Position numbers and translations under genes: made by a program | Notes under the pieces: model-generated | Seen by the model: only the letters and a program-made list of their open reading frames with translations | What the model was told of the DNA's origin: nothing | The model's database searches: none | Shown here: piece after piece, positions 10,750-23,100 of the stretch | Numbering within the stretch: position 1 is the stretch's first letter | How the letters are laid out: the number at the start of each line of letters is the position of its first letter | Assembly (NCBI GenBank): GCA_012976225.1 | Contig: JAAVVG010000008.1 | Location: 62,001-126,000, forward strand | From: Golubevia sp. BC0850 | Lineage: Eukaryota; Basidiomycota; Exobasidiomycetes; Golubeviales; Golubeviaceae | Length of the DNA stretch: 64,000 bases | Direction of reading: 5' to 3'

Positions 10750-12815
10750 TCAAACGAATGAGATCCATTCCTTGACCCTGAGCTCCATCAGGTTGTTCTT
10801 GGTCTTGAGCCAAAATTTGATGATTTCGTTGCTTTCACTGGAAGGTTTATTACCAGCCAAATAATCTGAACGCAGCTTTGAGTAGGTTCAAAAGCTGGTT
10901 GACTTGAGGGTGCTGCGTCTGAAGACTTGAGAAGTCCTGAAGCAGCGGAGATCACTTCTATGACCAAAAGGCCCTTGGAACATGCCTTCCTGGAAGCGAT
11001 CATGGATGCTAGAATGAGACCATCGATCGTAGAAGGGCGACTGAATCCAGTTGGACACAGCTCTAGAGATTCCAGTTTCGGCAGCAGCATCTTGTCTCTC
11101 CATCCTGCTTGGATGTTGGGACCCGAGAGCGGAGTTAGAAGCTGGAAGAGGTGCTCGTAGAAGGTCGATGGAGTCGCCTTTGGAAGAACAAAAGAGATGG
11201 CCCAGAGTTCCTTTCAATCCTGGATTGAGTGGATGAGGGTAGAAGCCGCTGCTTTCGCATTCGCTGGATCTACGATCTGGAGATCATGGAAAACCAGCTG
11301 CTTGGGAGCCGAATCGACCCTCATCGAAGAGAAATCCTTGGGGTTGACCGAACTCAAATGAAGTGAATCCAGCTTGGGCGTTTTGAGATTCTTGAAGAAG
11401 AGACTTGCATCACCGGTGGCTTTCGATTTTGGAGGGGCTGTGAGGTAGAGCTCTTCCAGGTTTGACAGGTTCATCTCCGGGATGTCGTCCACCATCTCTG
11501 TGGTACCATCCAGTGAGCAAAATAGCCATGCCTTCCTTAGACTTGGGCTTGAAGACAGAAGCTTGACCGACCAACTGGGACTGATCTTGTTGCTGCTGAA
11601 TGTCACTTCTTCGGCATCTCGAAGACGTTCTAGCATTTGATCGTTGCAGACGAGATCCGTCTCTCCTGATGTCCAATCTAGAGCCATGAGAGAGGCTCTC
11701 CAGGAAGACGAGAACTCGACATCTTCTGCATATGCATCAGGAACGAAAATTTGTTCCTCATGTCCCCACGTGGTAGAACTCAAAACAGATAACGAGTGAC
11801 ATTGACCTGCTACCTTGACTAGAGACTTTTCTAGATCGCCTTGATGAGTCACCGAGATCATCTTGATGCTATGTGAGCATCGTTGGATTGCGTTTCTAAG
11901 TCTCTCTTGAAGGGCTGGGTCCAGTTCGTCTCTGACTCAGAGAAAGACATTCTTCGTCGAATCCTCGTTCCTACGACTGAAGAGCTCCAGTCCTTCGCAG
12001 AGCTGCTTTCCGGCTCCTTCCATCTCGAAGCTGCGGAAGAGTTCCGAAGATCCTAGAATAGAGTCCTTCCAGGCCTTAGAGACTCCAATCGATCTGACTA
12101 GCGAAGGAGCGTCGCAGAGAGAGAAGAGCTTGAGGAAGAGGTCTGGAGACACTCTTTTGAAGCGGCTCTGGAGCTCTTTGAAAGTCTGAGTCTTTATATC
12201 ATCGAAAATCCTTAGCAGTCGATTGGCTTAGAAGAGGTCGGAGCTACGATCTGATCCTGCTTCCCCTTGGCCAGGTTGAAGTGGTGCAAATGGCCATCCT
12301 CAGATGAGCGAATCCGGCTTTTGAGTGGGTCTGGCAAGTTCGAATGGAAGCTTCAAAAAGATTCAGTGTTGATCAGAGCGGCTACAGAAAGCCGAGTGCT
12401 TGACTCACCTGAAGACTCTTCTCTCCTTCAAAAGCTCTCTCCACGTCTTCCACAGCCTTGTCGAATTGGACCCTTCTCTCCCAAGTGAGACTCCTCAACA
12501 GCAGAAATGATACCATATCAAAAGATCCCGAATCGATCATCTGGATTCGTTGGAAGCAGAGAAGGTACTACTAGATAAGGATTCGACTTTCGAGGAACGA
12601 CAAAACTGAACGAACGGCCATAATGAGAGACTCGATCTTCAATTCACTCTTGTACTGAACTCTGTGCATATCTCATTGGAATTCTTGAAATACAACCTAT
12701 CGAGAGCATCTTGAGCAGCTTGAAGTTTGAGTGCGTGTTGCTGTTCGGATGTGGTACTGCTTCTGGCAGCAGGTTCCTGTTTTGTTTGAGAATCTTCGTT
12801 GGCTCTCTTGTTCAT
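10750..12815 (-). pseudogene. TPR/F-box/LRR-like gene, copy 1 (disrupted)
   Basis: Minus-strand copy of the family also seen at 17196-19262 and 56047-58115. N-terminal TPR-like helices, an F-box (SPDLFLKLFSLCDAPSLVRS) and LRR-like strands resemble the Dia2/Pof3 layout of SCF substrate receptors. Breaks relative to copy 3: the first splice donor reads TT instead of GT (12659), a TT insertion after the third ATG block shifts the frame near 12287 and leads to stops, two in-frame TGA codons follow (at 11939-11937 and 11216-11214), and a 1-nt deletion near 10830 shifts the C-terminus relative to copy 2. From 10831 to 12816 it is the reverse complement of copy 2. A shorter F-box product could still be made from an internal ATG at 12152, so pseudogene status is likely but not certain. 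Confidence 0.7.
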
Positions 12816-12816
12816 C
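10831..12816 (-). repeat. Left arm of 2-kb inverted repeat around NOG1
   Basis: 1,986 bp, identical by eye in reverse complement to 17195-19180 (paired coordinates sum to 30011). Outside both ends the sequences diverge at once: at the start codon on one side, and after CCAGTGAAAGC on the other. Confidence 0.9.
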
Positions 12817-13331
12817 TTGCTGGATTAGAGGAATTGCTTGCTTAATCTACTTTAATTTTGTTCTAGGGATAGAAGAGCAGAAAGATCAAAAAGCAAGGTG
12901 TGGTTCGGAAGGGAAGAACTGCTACTCCCGTCTGCCTTGGTTCGCTGGCTCGCTGGCTCCTCGCAAATGACTCTACTCTGCTCTCTCAAGCAGCTGCATT
13001 GACACTGATTTCTGGCTCTCACAACCAATTCCTTCAAATCTACAATATCTGACGTCTCACGTCGACCTTCTTGAAAACGCCGAGTAGGTTCGGCATTGCT
13101 GCCTGTACTGCAGAGAATCAAAAAAAAGTTCTCGAGTAAACTACCACCACAAAGAGGACGTCCCCCCTCCTTCCTCCTTAATTCAAACCTACAAAACTAC
13201 TTTCAAGAACTTCAACTGACACCTATCAATTCAATTACCTCAATTCAAATTGAAGCCGACGTAGAACGAATCGTCTAGCCAGTTTCCTCCTCTTTCTCTC
13301 TTTAACGCCCTCCTCCCTCCTCTACTACATC
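12817..13331. other. Promoter region of NOG1 and upstream of F-box copy 1
   Basis: Divergent intergenic region. It holds a TGTGGTTCGGAAGGGAAGAACT element near 12900, shared with the upstream regions of copies 2 and 3. No supported gene. Confidence 0.5.
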
Positions 13332-16005
13332 ATGTCCACCTTCAAGGCCAACATCGCCCCAGTTCCATCTGCCAATGATTTCTTAGATATCGTTTTATCC
13401 AAAACTCAGAGGAAGACTCCAACAGTAGTTCATCCTGGATGGAAAATCACCAGAATCAGATCTTTCTACTTAAGAAAGGTCATGTTCACAAAGGACGCTT
13501 TCACTGAAAAGTTAGATGCTATCTTGACCGAATTTCCAATCTTGGATGTGAGTTTCAAGTTACGATGAGTGCAGTCCGGGGAAGGGATAGGCTGGCTGGG
13601 AGGAGGAGGAGCTTTGACTAGCTAGCTGCAGCAGAGAATTTGGAAAAGAGAGTTCGAAGAAGTTCACCTTTCCCTTCCTTCCCTGGGATCTCCTTTGCTC
13701 CTTTCTTCCTCTCCCAAACAGAATCTTCACCCTTTCATCTCTTCCTTAATGAAGTGAGTAGCTTTGGACAACATGTGATGAAATCTCACATGAGCTCCAG
13801 CTGACCCTTCCACCTACCTACCTCCTGTTCTCTCAGCGTTCTATACGACAAGAACCATTACAAGCTGGCCTTGGGTCAGCTCAATACTGCTCGTCATTTG
13901 ATTGATCAGGTATGCAAGGATTACTTGAGGTTGATCAAGTTCGGAGACAGTTTGTACAGATGTAAGCAGCTGAAAAGAGCTGCTATGGGAAGGTGAGTGT
14001 TGGCGTGGAGTCTTGGGCTTGGAGAAGATTGGGATTGGCAACAAGAAGTCGGGAGAAAGCTGGAAGAACTTGGTTTCAAGCGAAGAGAGGCAACTCTCAA
14101 ATCTGGCTGCGAACCCTTTCCTCTTGCTGATTTCTTCTCTAATACCTCTCCCCCACTCTCCAAACAGAATGGCAACGATCATGCGTCGTCAGAAAGATCC
14201 TTTAGCCTACCTAGAGCAGGTCAGACAACATATCTCTCGTCTACCCTCTATCGACCCAAACACTCGTACTCTTTTGATTTGTGGATACCCAAACGTAGGA
14301 AAGTCATCTTTCATCAACAAGATCACAAGAGCTGACGTAGATGTTCAACCTTATGCCTTCACTACCAAATCTCTCTTCGTTGGACACATGGATTACAAGT
14401 ATCTAAGGTGGCAAGTCATTGATACTCCTGGAATCCTAGATCATCCTCTAGAAGAGATGAATACTATTGAGATGCAATCCATCACAGCTTTAGCCCATTT
14501 AAGGTCTGCAGTTCTTTACTTTATGGATCTTTCTGAGCAATGTGGCTATACTATTGAAGCTCAAGTTCAACTTTTCAACTCTATCAAACCTTTATTCGCA
14601 AACAAACCAACCATGTTGGTGATTAACAAGATTGACGTTCAGAGGTTAGGAGACCTTGATACTGAAAGAGCTGAATTGGTTAAATCTTTGGTTTCGGAAG
14701 GTAAAGTGACTCTTTTGGAAATCTCAACTTTCACCGAAGAAGGAATTATGGAAGCTAGGAATAAAGCTTGTGATGCCCTTTTGGAAGCTAGAGTAGAAAT
14801 CAAATCTAAGGGTAACAAAGCTAGGTCTGATGCTGTTCTTAACAGAGTTCATGTGGCTTTACCAAAGTCCAGAGATGATGTTGAGAGGAAAGCTTTCGTA
14901 CCTGAAGGTCTGAAAGGTGTTGAAAGGAAGAAGTTCGATCTCAATGATCCTGAAAGGAGAAGAACTGAGAAGGATGAACAGGAAGAACACGGTGGAGCTG
15001 GAGTTCACAATATCGATCTCAAGAGTGAGTAGCCAATGAGGAGAGACCGGACGATGAACTCTACGACTCCTCGAATCTCGTTGGCTCTTGTCGCTGACTC
15101 TTTCGCTTTTCCTTCCCCATCCCCTTCCCACAGAGAACTACATGCTTGCCAATGACGATTGGAAATACGACATCATTCCAGAAATCATCGAAGGAAAGAA
15201 CATTGCTGACTTTGTAGATCCAGATATCTTGGAGAAGCTAGAAGCCTTGGAAGCTGAAGAGGAGAAGTTAGAAGCCGAAGGATTCTACGATGAATCCGAT
15301 GAAGACATTGAAGATGAAGAGGACATTGCAGTTAGGGAAGCTGCTGAAGCCATTAGAAAGAGACAAGCTATGGCCAAACAGTTAGCTCAAGAGAAGAAAG
15401 GATCTAAAAACAAGAACATCTTACCAAGAAAAGATCAACAACGAACTTTAAGTCAAATGGCAGAGAAGATGAAATCGATTGGAATCGATCCTTCTTCAGT
15501 TACTGCAAGAGCTCAATTATTAGCCAAAGCCAAAGGAATCAAGATGACTGGAGACGGTAAAAGAAAGAGATCTGGTGATGACGATGAAGAAATGGAAGTG
15601 GATGATGATTGGGAAGATTCTGAAGACTTTGCTGCTGGAGATGATTCTATGGAAGTTGATGGTGATCTTTCAACTTCTTCTCGTAAGAAATCCAAGACCA
15701 ATTCTGGAAAAGCTACTTCTTCAGTCAGACTTAGAGATCAAGCTGCTGGAATTGGTAAGACTACCAAATCTGGTGGAAGACCTTCTGCAAGAGCTGGTCC
15801 GGTTAGAAGAGCTGGTAAAGATAGACAACAAGATGGTTTACCAAATAAGGAAACTAGAGTCAAGGCTGCTCAACTTGGTCATTTGGGAGTTAGAGAAAGG
15901 AATAGAGAAGCCAAGGCTGGTGAATCTGATAGGGCTATTAAGGTCGCTATGCCAAAGTGGTTGTATGCTGGAAAACGTGGAAAGGGTACCTCTCGTTCTC
16001 GTTAA
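13332..16005 (+). CDS. NOG1: NOG1 nucleolar GTPase (60S ribosome biogenesis)
   Basis: Essential GTPase of pre-60S particles, acting in nucleolus and nucleoplasm. Exons: 13332-13547, 13722-13753, 13837-13992, 14168-15024 and 15134-16005, giving 710 aa. G motifs are complete: G1 [10 protein letters not shown]3 DTPG, G4 NKID. The family start is recognisable (helical NOG1 N-domain, [23 protein letters not shown]-like [25 protein letters not shown]). The C-terminal half has an acidic stretch (about residues 545-575) and a basic tail rich in K/R and ending SGRS-like (GTSRSR), as expected for a nucleolar protein. Exon 2 is only 32 nt. The gene sits in the 4.4-kb spacer between the inverted-repeat arms. 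Confidence 0.96.
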
Positions 16006-16291
16006 AAGGAGAGGAGGTTCAAGTTCTCAATCCCTACTTCTGTTCCTTTTCAATTTGATTTCCTACTCTTCTTTTCACTCTATCCATCATTTCCTTTCTT
16101 TTCGCTTCATTTGGGTACCATACTTTAGTTTTATCTCTGTCTCGATCCTTGTCAAGTCTATTGCTCTCCCCTTAAGATCGAACTCTCTCATTTCAATTGT
16201 TTAGACTCTTTCACCTTTCTTTCATTCCCTCCTTTATCATCATCCACAATCCACAAAAGAACTGCTCCCTCTTATAGGAGACTTCACTTCC
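16006..16291. other. 3' flank of NOG1
   Basis: Pyrimidine-rich non-coding sequence after the NOG1 stop; nothing else seen. Confidence 0.4.
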
Positions 16292-16995
16292 TCAAACTCT
16301 GTATCGGTTCATCTTTGTACTTACTCTCTCGTTTGGCTGGCCTATTAATGACAATTTTAGATCTCTCACTAAGTAAGGCTTTAATTCTCTGAGTAACGGG
16401 AACAAAGTCTGAAAGTAAGAGAGGAGAACGAAAGAAAGCGACGAGTAAACTCGAATGTTCGGTGGACAACAAAAGAAGATTGGAGAAGCTCGGGATCTGC
16501 AAATTGGCGAAAGATGTTAGCCGACTGTGAATTGACCAAAGAAGAGAGACGTCTAAAATCTAAAGCTGAAGCAAGAGTTGAGGAGGATGTACTGGCAGTC
16601 AGTCAGAAAGTTGACTAGACCTCCGTTTAACTGTTTGATTTGAACGAATCGAATTCCGAAAGCTCTGCTCATCAGATTCATGATGACTGCTAGACTAAAG
16701 AGGCAAATGAGTGGATTGTGTCAAAACTCAAAAGCAAGCGATAGATCGAGTGCGTATAAGGGTATAGAAGGTCTCGATTCTCAGAACCTTACTCACCAGC
16801 TCTCTTTGCCAATTGAAGTGATGGTCCAAGTTGACAAAGGAAAAGCGTGAGGATCTGTGAGAGAGTAAAAGAGACAAGAAAGGCAACATGAATGCATTAC
16901 ATCGTTTGAGTGCAGGGTGATCTCAACCCAGAAGCTTTAACAAATCTGTGATCAATCAGAGCGTACTGTTGAGATCTAGGATCTATCTGTGTCAT
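16292..16995 (-). other. Possible small spliced gene, unidentified
   Basis: On the minus strand several GT-AG pairs can join short open segments (for example a donor at ACGAT|GTAATG near 16903, an acceptor CTCACAG near 16858, a donor G|GTGAGT near 16798, and an acceptor TTTGCAG near 16496). One reading starts at an ATG at 16995 and stops at 16599 after roughly 83 codons. Another continues to about 16292 with hydrophobic residues (SLSFVLLSYFQTLFPLL). I recognise no domain and cannot choose between frames. It may be a real small membrane protein or chance. Confidence 0.25.
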
Positions 16996-17194
16996 CAAAA
17001 CTTGCCGGAGACTCTTTTCGGGGAAGATTCTGAAAAGTGGTGTGATGGTTCAGAAGGCGCGGAAGAGAGCGAAAAGTTCTTCTCTTCCGAACCACACAAT
17101 CTTGTGCCACTTTTCATCGTTCTCTCTTTCTCTTCCACCATTGGGAGATTGAACTAGGCTCTAAAAGTATCATAGCAATACATGAATCTATGAC

Positions 17195-19180
17195 GATGAA
17201 CAAGAGAGCCAACGAAGATTCTCAAACAAAACAGGAACCTGCTGCCAGAAGCAGTACCACATCCGAACAGCAACACGCACTCAAACTTCAAGCTGCTCAA
17301 GATGCTCTCGATAGGTTGTATTTCAAGAATTCCAATGAGATATGCACAGAGTTCAGTACAAGAGTGAATTGAAGATCGAGTCTCTCATTATGGCCGTTCG
17401 TTCAGTTTTGTCGTTCCTCGAAAGTCGAATCCTTATCTAGTAGTACCTTCTCTGCTTCCAACGAATCCAGATGATCGATTCGGGATCTTTTGATATGGTA
17501 TCATTTCTGCTGTTGAGGAGTCTCACTTGGGAGAGAAGGGTCCAATTCGACAAGGCTGTGGAAGACGTGGAGAGAGCTTTTGAAGGAGAGAAGAGTCTTC
17601 AGGTGAGTCAAGCACTCGGCTTTCTGTAGCCGCTCTGATCAACACTGAATCTTTTTGAAGCTTCCATTCGAACTTGCCAGACCCACTCAAAAGCCGGATT
17701 CGCTCATCTGAGGATGGCCATTTGCACCACTTCAACCTGGCCAAGGGGAAGCAGGATCAGATCGTAGCTCCGACCTCTTCTAAGCCAATCGACTGCTAAG
17801 GATTTTCGATGATATAAAGACTCAGACTTTCAAAGAGCTCCAGAGCCGCTTCAAAAGAGTGTCTCCAGACCTCTTCCTCAAGCTCTTCTCTCTCTGCGAC
17901 GCTCCTTCGCTAGTCAGATCGATTGGAGTCTCTAAGGCCTGGAAGGACTCTATTCTAGGATCTTCGGAACTCTTCCGCAGCTTCGAGATGGAAGGAGCCG
18001 GAAAGCAGCTCTGCGAAGGACTGGAGCTCTTCAGTCGTAGGAACGAGGATTCGACGAAGAATGTCTTTCTCTGAGTCAGAGACGAACTGGACCCAGCCCT
18101 TCAAGAGAGACTTAGAAACGCAATCCAACGATGCTCACATAGCATCAAGATGATCTCGGTGACTCATCAAGGCGATCTAGAAAAGTCTCTAGTCAAGGTA
18201 GCAGGTCAATGTCACTCGTTATCTGTTTTGAGTTCTACCACGTGGGGACATGAGGAACAAATTTTCGTTCCTGATGCATATGCAGAAGATGTCGAGTTCT
18301 CGTCTTCCTGGAGAGCCTCTCTCATGGCTCTAGATTGGACATCAGGAGAGACGGATCTCGTCTGCAACGATCAAATGCTAGAACGTCTTCGAGATGCCGA
18401 AGAAGTGACATTCAGCAGCAACAAGATCAGTCCCAGTTGGTCGGTCAAGCTTCTGTCTTCAAGCCCAAGTCTAAGGAAGGCATGGCTATTTTGCTCACTG
18501 GATGGTACCACAGAGATGGTGGACGACATCCCGGAGATGAACCTGTCAAACCTGGAAGAGCTCTACCTCACAGCCCCTCCAAAATCGAAAGCCACCGGTG
18601 ATGCAAGTCTCTTCTTCAAGAATCTCAAAACGCCCAAGCTGGATTCACTTCATTTGAGTTCGGTCAACCCCAAGGATTTCTCTTCGATGAGGGTCGATTC
18701 GGCTCCCAAGCAGCTGGTTTTCCATGATCTCCAGATCGTAGATCCAGCGAATGCGAAAGCAGCGGCTTCTACCCTCATCCACTCAATCCAGGATTGAAAG
18801 GAACTCTGGGCCATCTCTTTTGTTCTTCCAAAGGCGACTCCATCGACCTTCTACGAGCACCTCTTCCAGCTTCTAACTCCGCTCTCGGGTCCCAACATCC
18901 AAGCAGGATGGAGAGACAAGATGCTGCTGCCGAAACTGGAATCTCTAGAGCTGTGTCCAACTGGATTCAGTCGCCCTTCTACGATCGATGGTCTCATTCT
19001 AGCATCCATGATCGCTTCCAGGAAGGCATGTTCCAAGGGCCTTTTGGTCATAGAAGTGATCTCCGCTGCTTCAGGACTTCTCAAGTCTTCAGACGCAGCA
19101 CCCTCAAGTCAACCAGCTTTTGAACCTACTCAAAGCTGCGTTCAGATTATTTGGCTGGTAATAAACCTTCCAGTGAAAGC
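17195..19180 (+). repeat. Right arm of 2-kb inverted repeat around NOG1
   Basis: Exact reverse complement, by eye, of 10831-12816. Upstream of 17195 the flank resembles the upstream region of copy 3, not copy 1. Confidence 0.9.
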
Positions 19181-19262
19181 GAACGAAATCGTCAAATCTT
19201 GGCTCAAGATCAAGCGGAATGTAGAGGAACTCGCCATCAAGGAGTGGGTCTCTCCTGATTGA
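17196..19262 (+). pseudogene. TPR/F-box/LRR-like gene, copy 2 (disrupted)
   Basis: Same architecture and same damage as copy 1: the exon-1 donor is TT at 17352 where copy 3 has GT, a TT insertion at about 17723 shifts the frame before the F-box, and in-frame TGA codons lie at 18072-18074 and 18795-18797. The F-box (about 17859-18000) and the LRR-like region are otherwise open to a TGA at 19260. Immediately after that last stop comes AG|GTGAGT, a perfect splice donor. The internal ORFs 17859-18074 (71 codons, F-box) and 18150-18797 (215 codons) could in principle be expressed separately. Unlike copy 1 the C-terminus is in frame (KEWVSPD). Confidence 0.7.
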
Positions 19263-20151
19263 AGGTGAGTTTGGTCACACCTCATGAATTTGTTCGAAAA
19301 GCGACTTCAACCCCTTCCATCAGGCTCACCTGCTTGATCCTCTTCTACTTCTTCCCGCGTATTCCAGGCACCTTTGTCACCTCGAGCCAGAAACTCTCAA
19401 GAAGGATCATCGACTCTTCCTTCCAGTACCCCGTCTCTCATTCTAATCAAGAAGTGAGACGGACATCTCCTCTAGTATGATTTCTCCAGGAGACGTTTCA
19501 TTCTACTGCATTTGATGGACCTTTGTATTGCGCTCTACGTTCTGCCCGACTGAAAGTTGTCATGTCGTCGCCAGATTCCTTTCTGGTCTGTGAAGTTCGC
19601 TCTCTGCGTACTTCCTATCTCCCACAAGTTCTCGGCTTTCGCTCTGAGTTCTTCCCTTCTTGCCTTGGTATCTCTCTAGACCATCAAGGAAGGAATCGCC
19701 GAAAGAAGAGACTTGAAAAGAGTGTGCGTTGTTATGATTCCGGAGGGGAAAGTAAAAGAAAACAGAAATGAGAGATGAAGAAACTCCGTGGCTTGATGAG
19801 AAACAGGAAAGAAAGAAACTGAAAAACAACAATTAGAGATTCTAAAAAGATGAATAGAGATTTTGAAAATTCTAGATAGGGATAGAAAAAGAGAGAGAGA
19901 GATCCAAAAGAGTGTGTTGGGGATGTGAGGTGTCGATTTTTGTTTTTGAGAAGAGCGACCAGAAGAACAGAGCAAAACGAAGAAACTTTAGAGGTGGTCG
20001 GGTATTAAAGAAAGAAGGAAGGGAGAGAATTCAGAAAGATCGGATCGATTGAGAAACCATGCTTGCGTTATTACGAAACTTGTGGATATAAAATATTGAA
20101 GAAACCGATAGGGAAAAAAACGACGACTTTTGAAACTTTTGTGTTTTTAAT
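19263..20151. other. Intergenic region downstream of F-box copy 2 and of the kinase
   Basis: Convergent 3' flanks of about 890 bp. Short ORFs (19523-19771 +, 19560-19975 -) are pyrimidine- or purine-rich and unconvincing. No other feature. Confidence 0.5.
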
Positions 20152-23100
20152 TTAATGAACTCCCAAACCAACAACCTGATCATAATCACCAGCTGCACTT
20201 GCCTGAACAGCAGTAGGACTTGAATCCAAAGCCCAACCATTTCTAACATTTCTACAGACATTTTCAAAGTTTGATTTCTGACCTTTCTCAAGAGTGAAGA
20301 TGACGCTAGTAGAATAAGGATTGTTGATTCTACTTGCATTACTCGTGGAAGAATTTCTAGAAACCGAACTCATAGCAGGACTTGAACTTCCAGGCAAAAA
20401 GGTCTGATTATTGAAATTTGGACTTGAAGAAGTAGAATTAGAACCAATAGCAAGAGAATGTAAAGAGATTCTAAACTTGAGATTTTTCCCACTTGAATGA
20501 TCTTTAACATCACATTTCAAAACGCTTAGAGCAGCATTATCAACTTCAACCCCATTGGCTTTGAGAATTCTTCTACATTCTTGGGAAGTGTTTGAAAGGT
20601 TTTCAGTTGAATAAAGAGTGAAAACAGCAGCTTTCCAACTTAGAATACTTGAGAACCAACCTTTTGAAGCGACAGAGATTGCAGGACTTGAAGGTGGATG
20701 GTTAGAAGAAGCTGAAGAACTTGTGATTGAAAGTGCTGGAGAAGGCATTGACATTTGATGAATAGTGGAAGGAGTTTGAAGGTTTGGTGATCTCGGAGAA
20801 TAAGAACCTTGAACCATTGGAGCTGAAGCTGGACCGTTTGAAATGGTTGAAGTTGTTGAATTGATTTCCAATCCCAATCCCGGGTTTCTCATTTGGAGTC
20901 TAGTAGGTTTGGCATTGGCTCTTGCTCTGGCATGATCTTCGATAGAAGAAGGATGAATGAATTCACTTGGATTCTTCACAGGACTTGAAGGTCTTGAGAA
21001 AGAGATTGGTTGGATTCCCTCGACGGTTTGTTCATATCTGACTGAAGAAGTCGTTGGATTGTCGTTCTCTGAAGCAGTGTTGCGACGAGACGAACCCAAC
21101 AGAGATCTCTTACGACCTAAAGTAGGACCTCCGACTGAAGTTCTAACATTCCCATTCGTAGAAGAAGAGGAGCTAGAAGTGGGGTTCCCATTCGAACCTT
21201 GGCGACTAGAGGTAGAGAAGAGAGAAAGAGGTCTAGAAGAAGGACCTGGAATCACAGTAGAGTTTCTAGTAGAGCTTGAATTTCTGGAAGAAGATCTCAC
21301 TGATACTGAACTAGAACCGCTTGCGTTTGGAGTTTCTTCAGTATGACGTCTTGTCATTCCAGTGGCTTGATTTCCACCTCTTGAGACCATTGAACCTGAA
21401 GTCTTGTCTCCACCAACTGCCAAAGGTTTAGTTCCTTGAAAGGTAGATCCCATTCCGATTCCAAGAGCCAATCCAAGGTTGGTTTGAGGTGGTAGAGGAC
21501 TAGTTGGAGTATAAGGAGAATGTTGAGAACCAGAATTTGCAGAACTCAAACTCATAGATTCCAAATCGATTCCCAAAGATCCATTTCCTTCTTCCAATTC
21601 TTCTTCTTCAGCGTCTTCGAATTGAGCATCTCCGCCACCGTTGCCTCCAGAGCTCATTTGAGTTTGTTGTCTTTCACCGTACACGCTTCTGCGATTGGTA
21701 GAAACTGAAGGGGAAGCAGTTGAGACTGGTGGAGTTGGTTGAGTAGTGTTTCCATTTCCTAGAATCGAACTTCTGATTCTATCGAACTGACTTTCCAATC
21801 CTTCCCTATCACCGCTCTTATGCATGAAAGCTAATTGATCGGTGATGTCCTTGAAAAGTGGATCGGTGTCCATTCCCAAAGTTGGAGAATGAAGAGAAGG
21901 TGGGCCATCGAAAACGCTAGTTGGTCTCATTCCTTTGGTAGGAGAAGGTGGGCGACTAGAAGATCTAGAGGAAGGTCTTGGAACTTGACTGTTCTGATTG
22001 ATTGGACCATGAGATCTTCCAGTTCCAGTCGTACTTCCAGTAGCTGAAGATCTAGAGTTTGATCTGACTCTGGATTGAGTTGCAGTGACCTGAGTTACAC
22101 CAGTTGTTGAAGTTCCATAAGCAGCGCTTTTATTGGCAACAGGTAACTTTTGAGTTGGTGAAGTAGCTCTTCTGACCAAAGAAGGAGCTTGCATCGTTGA
22201 ATCCTGAGAGCTTCTCTTCTTCAAACTTGGAGAAGACAGACCTGGAGAGTTGCGTGGAACCTCTTGACCGTAGGTGATGGCTTGAACTCTGCTAGCTACA
22301 GTTCCTGGAGAGCTATAAGAGTGATGTCCAGAACCACGTTGTTGCTGAGATGGATTTGGTAGAGGTCTCGAAGGACTGACGTTACCGCTAATGATTGGTC
22401 TAGCTTGATCCATGCTTTGTCTTCCAACGATTCTCTGTCCAACGGGAGACGAAGTCCCTTCACTGACGGAAGGACGGCGAGGACCAGCTGGAGATGATCC
22501 TCTAGCTTGAGGATTTGGTGAAGGTGGTGGTAGAGGAGAGACAGGTCTGGAGCTTCCTCCGTTGGCTGCAGCGGCTAGCTGAGCTGCGGTTGGTCTTCCA
22601 GTGTCGACCGAAGCTCTACCGGCAGAGTAAGCACTCCCGCTTGGGACTGGGACTCTGTTGGAGATTGAAGGACTTGCAGCTTGAGTGGCAGTGTTAGATC
22701 TTGGACGAGTTGGAGTTGAGATTGAGGAAGGAGCTGGACTTGAGCGAGCGGCGACGGTGGTTGAAGTTTGAGCTGCTGCTGCTGCAGCCGCTGCCTGATG
22801 ATGTCTAGCTGGAGAAGTGGGAGCAGTACGATGAGCTACGAGATGAGAGTATTGAGTAGTTTGAGAAGCGTTTTGAGGTTGGATCCTGGAGACAGTGTTG
22901 GCAATAGGAGTAGATGATTGAGGTTCAAACGTAGAAGGAGCGACGTTCTCCAATTCTCTGCGATTGGCAGCAGGATTCGGACTTGAAGCTCTACTAGTAT
23001 CCAAACTTCTTCTAGGTCTAGGAGTCTCCTTCTTTGAAGTTGAGGACCTCCTCTCCATTCTAGGTTTGTTGACTGGAGTTCCACTATTGACCGTCGATGG

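Noticed and set aside
18060-18090. A tiny intron removing the first TGA (GTCTTTCTCTGAGTCAG)
   Set aside because: It would be under 20 nt, far below any intron seen in this window.
10831-19180. Repeat-induced point mutation as the cause of the TGA codons in the F-box copies
   Set aside because: TCG and CGA are still frequent in all copies and the copies are identical to each other, which is not the pattern of heavy C-to-T mutation of duplicates. A single old C-to-T change at each site remains possible.
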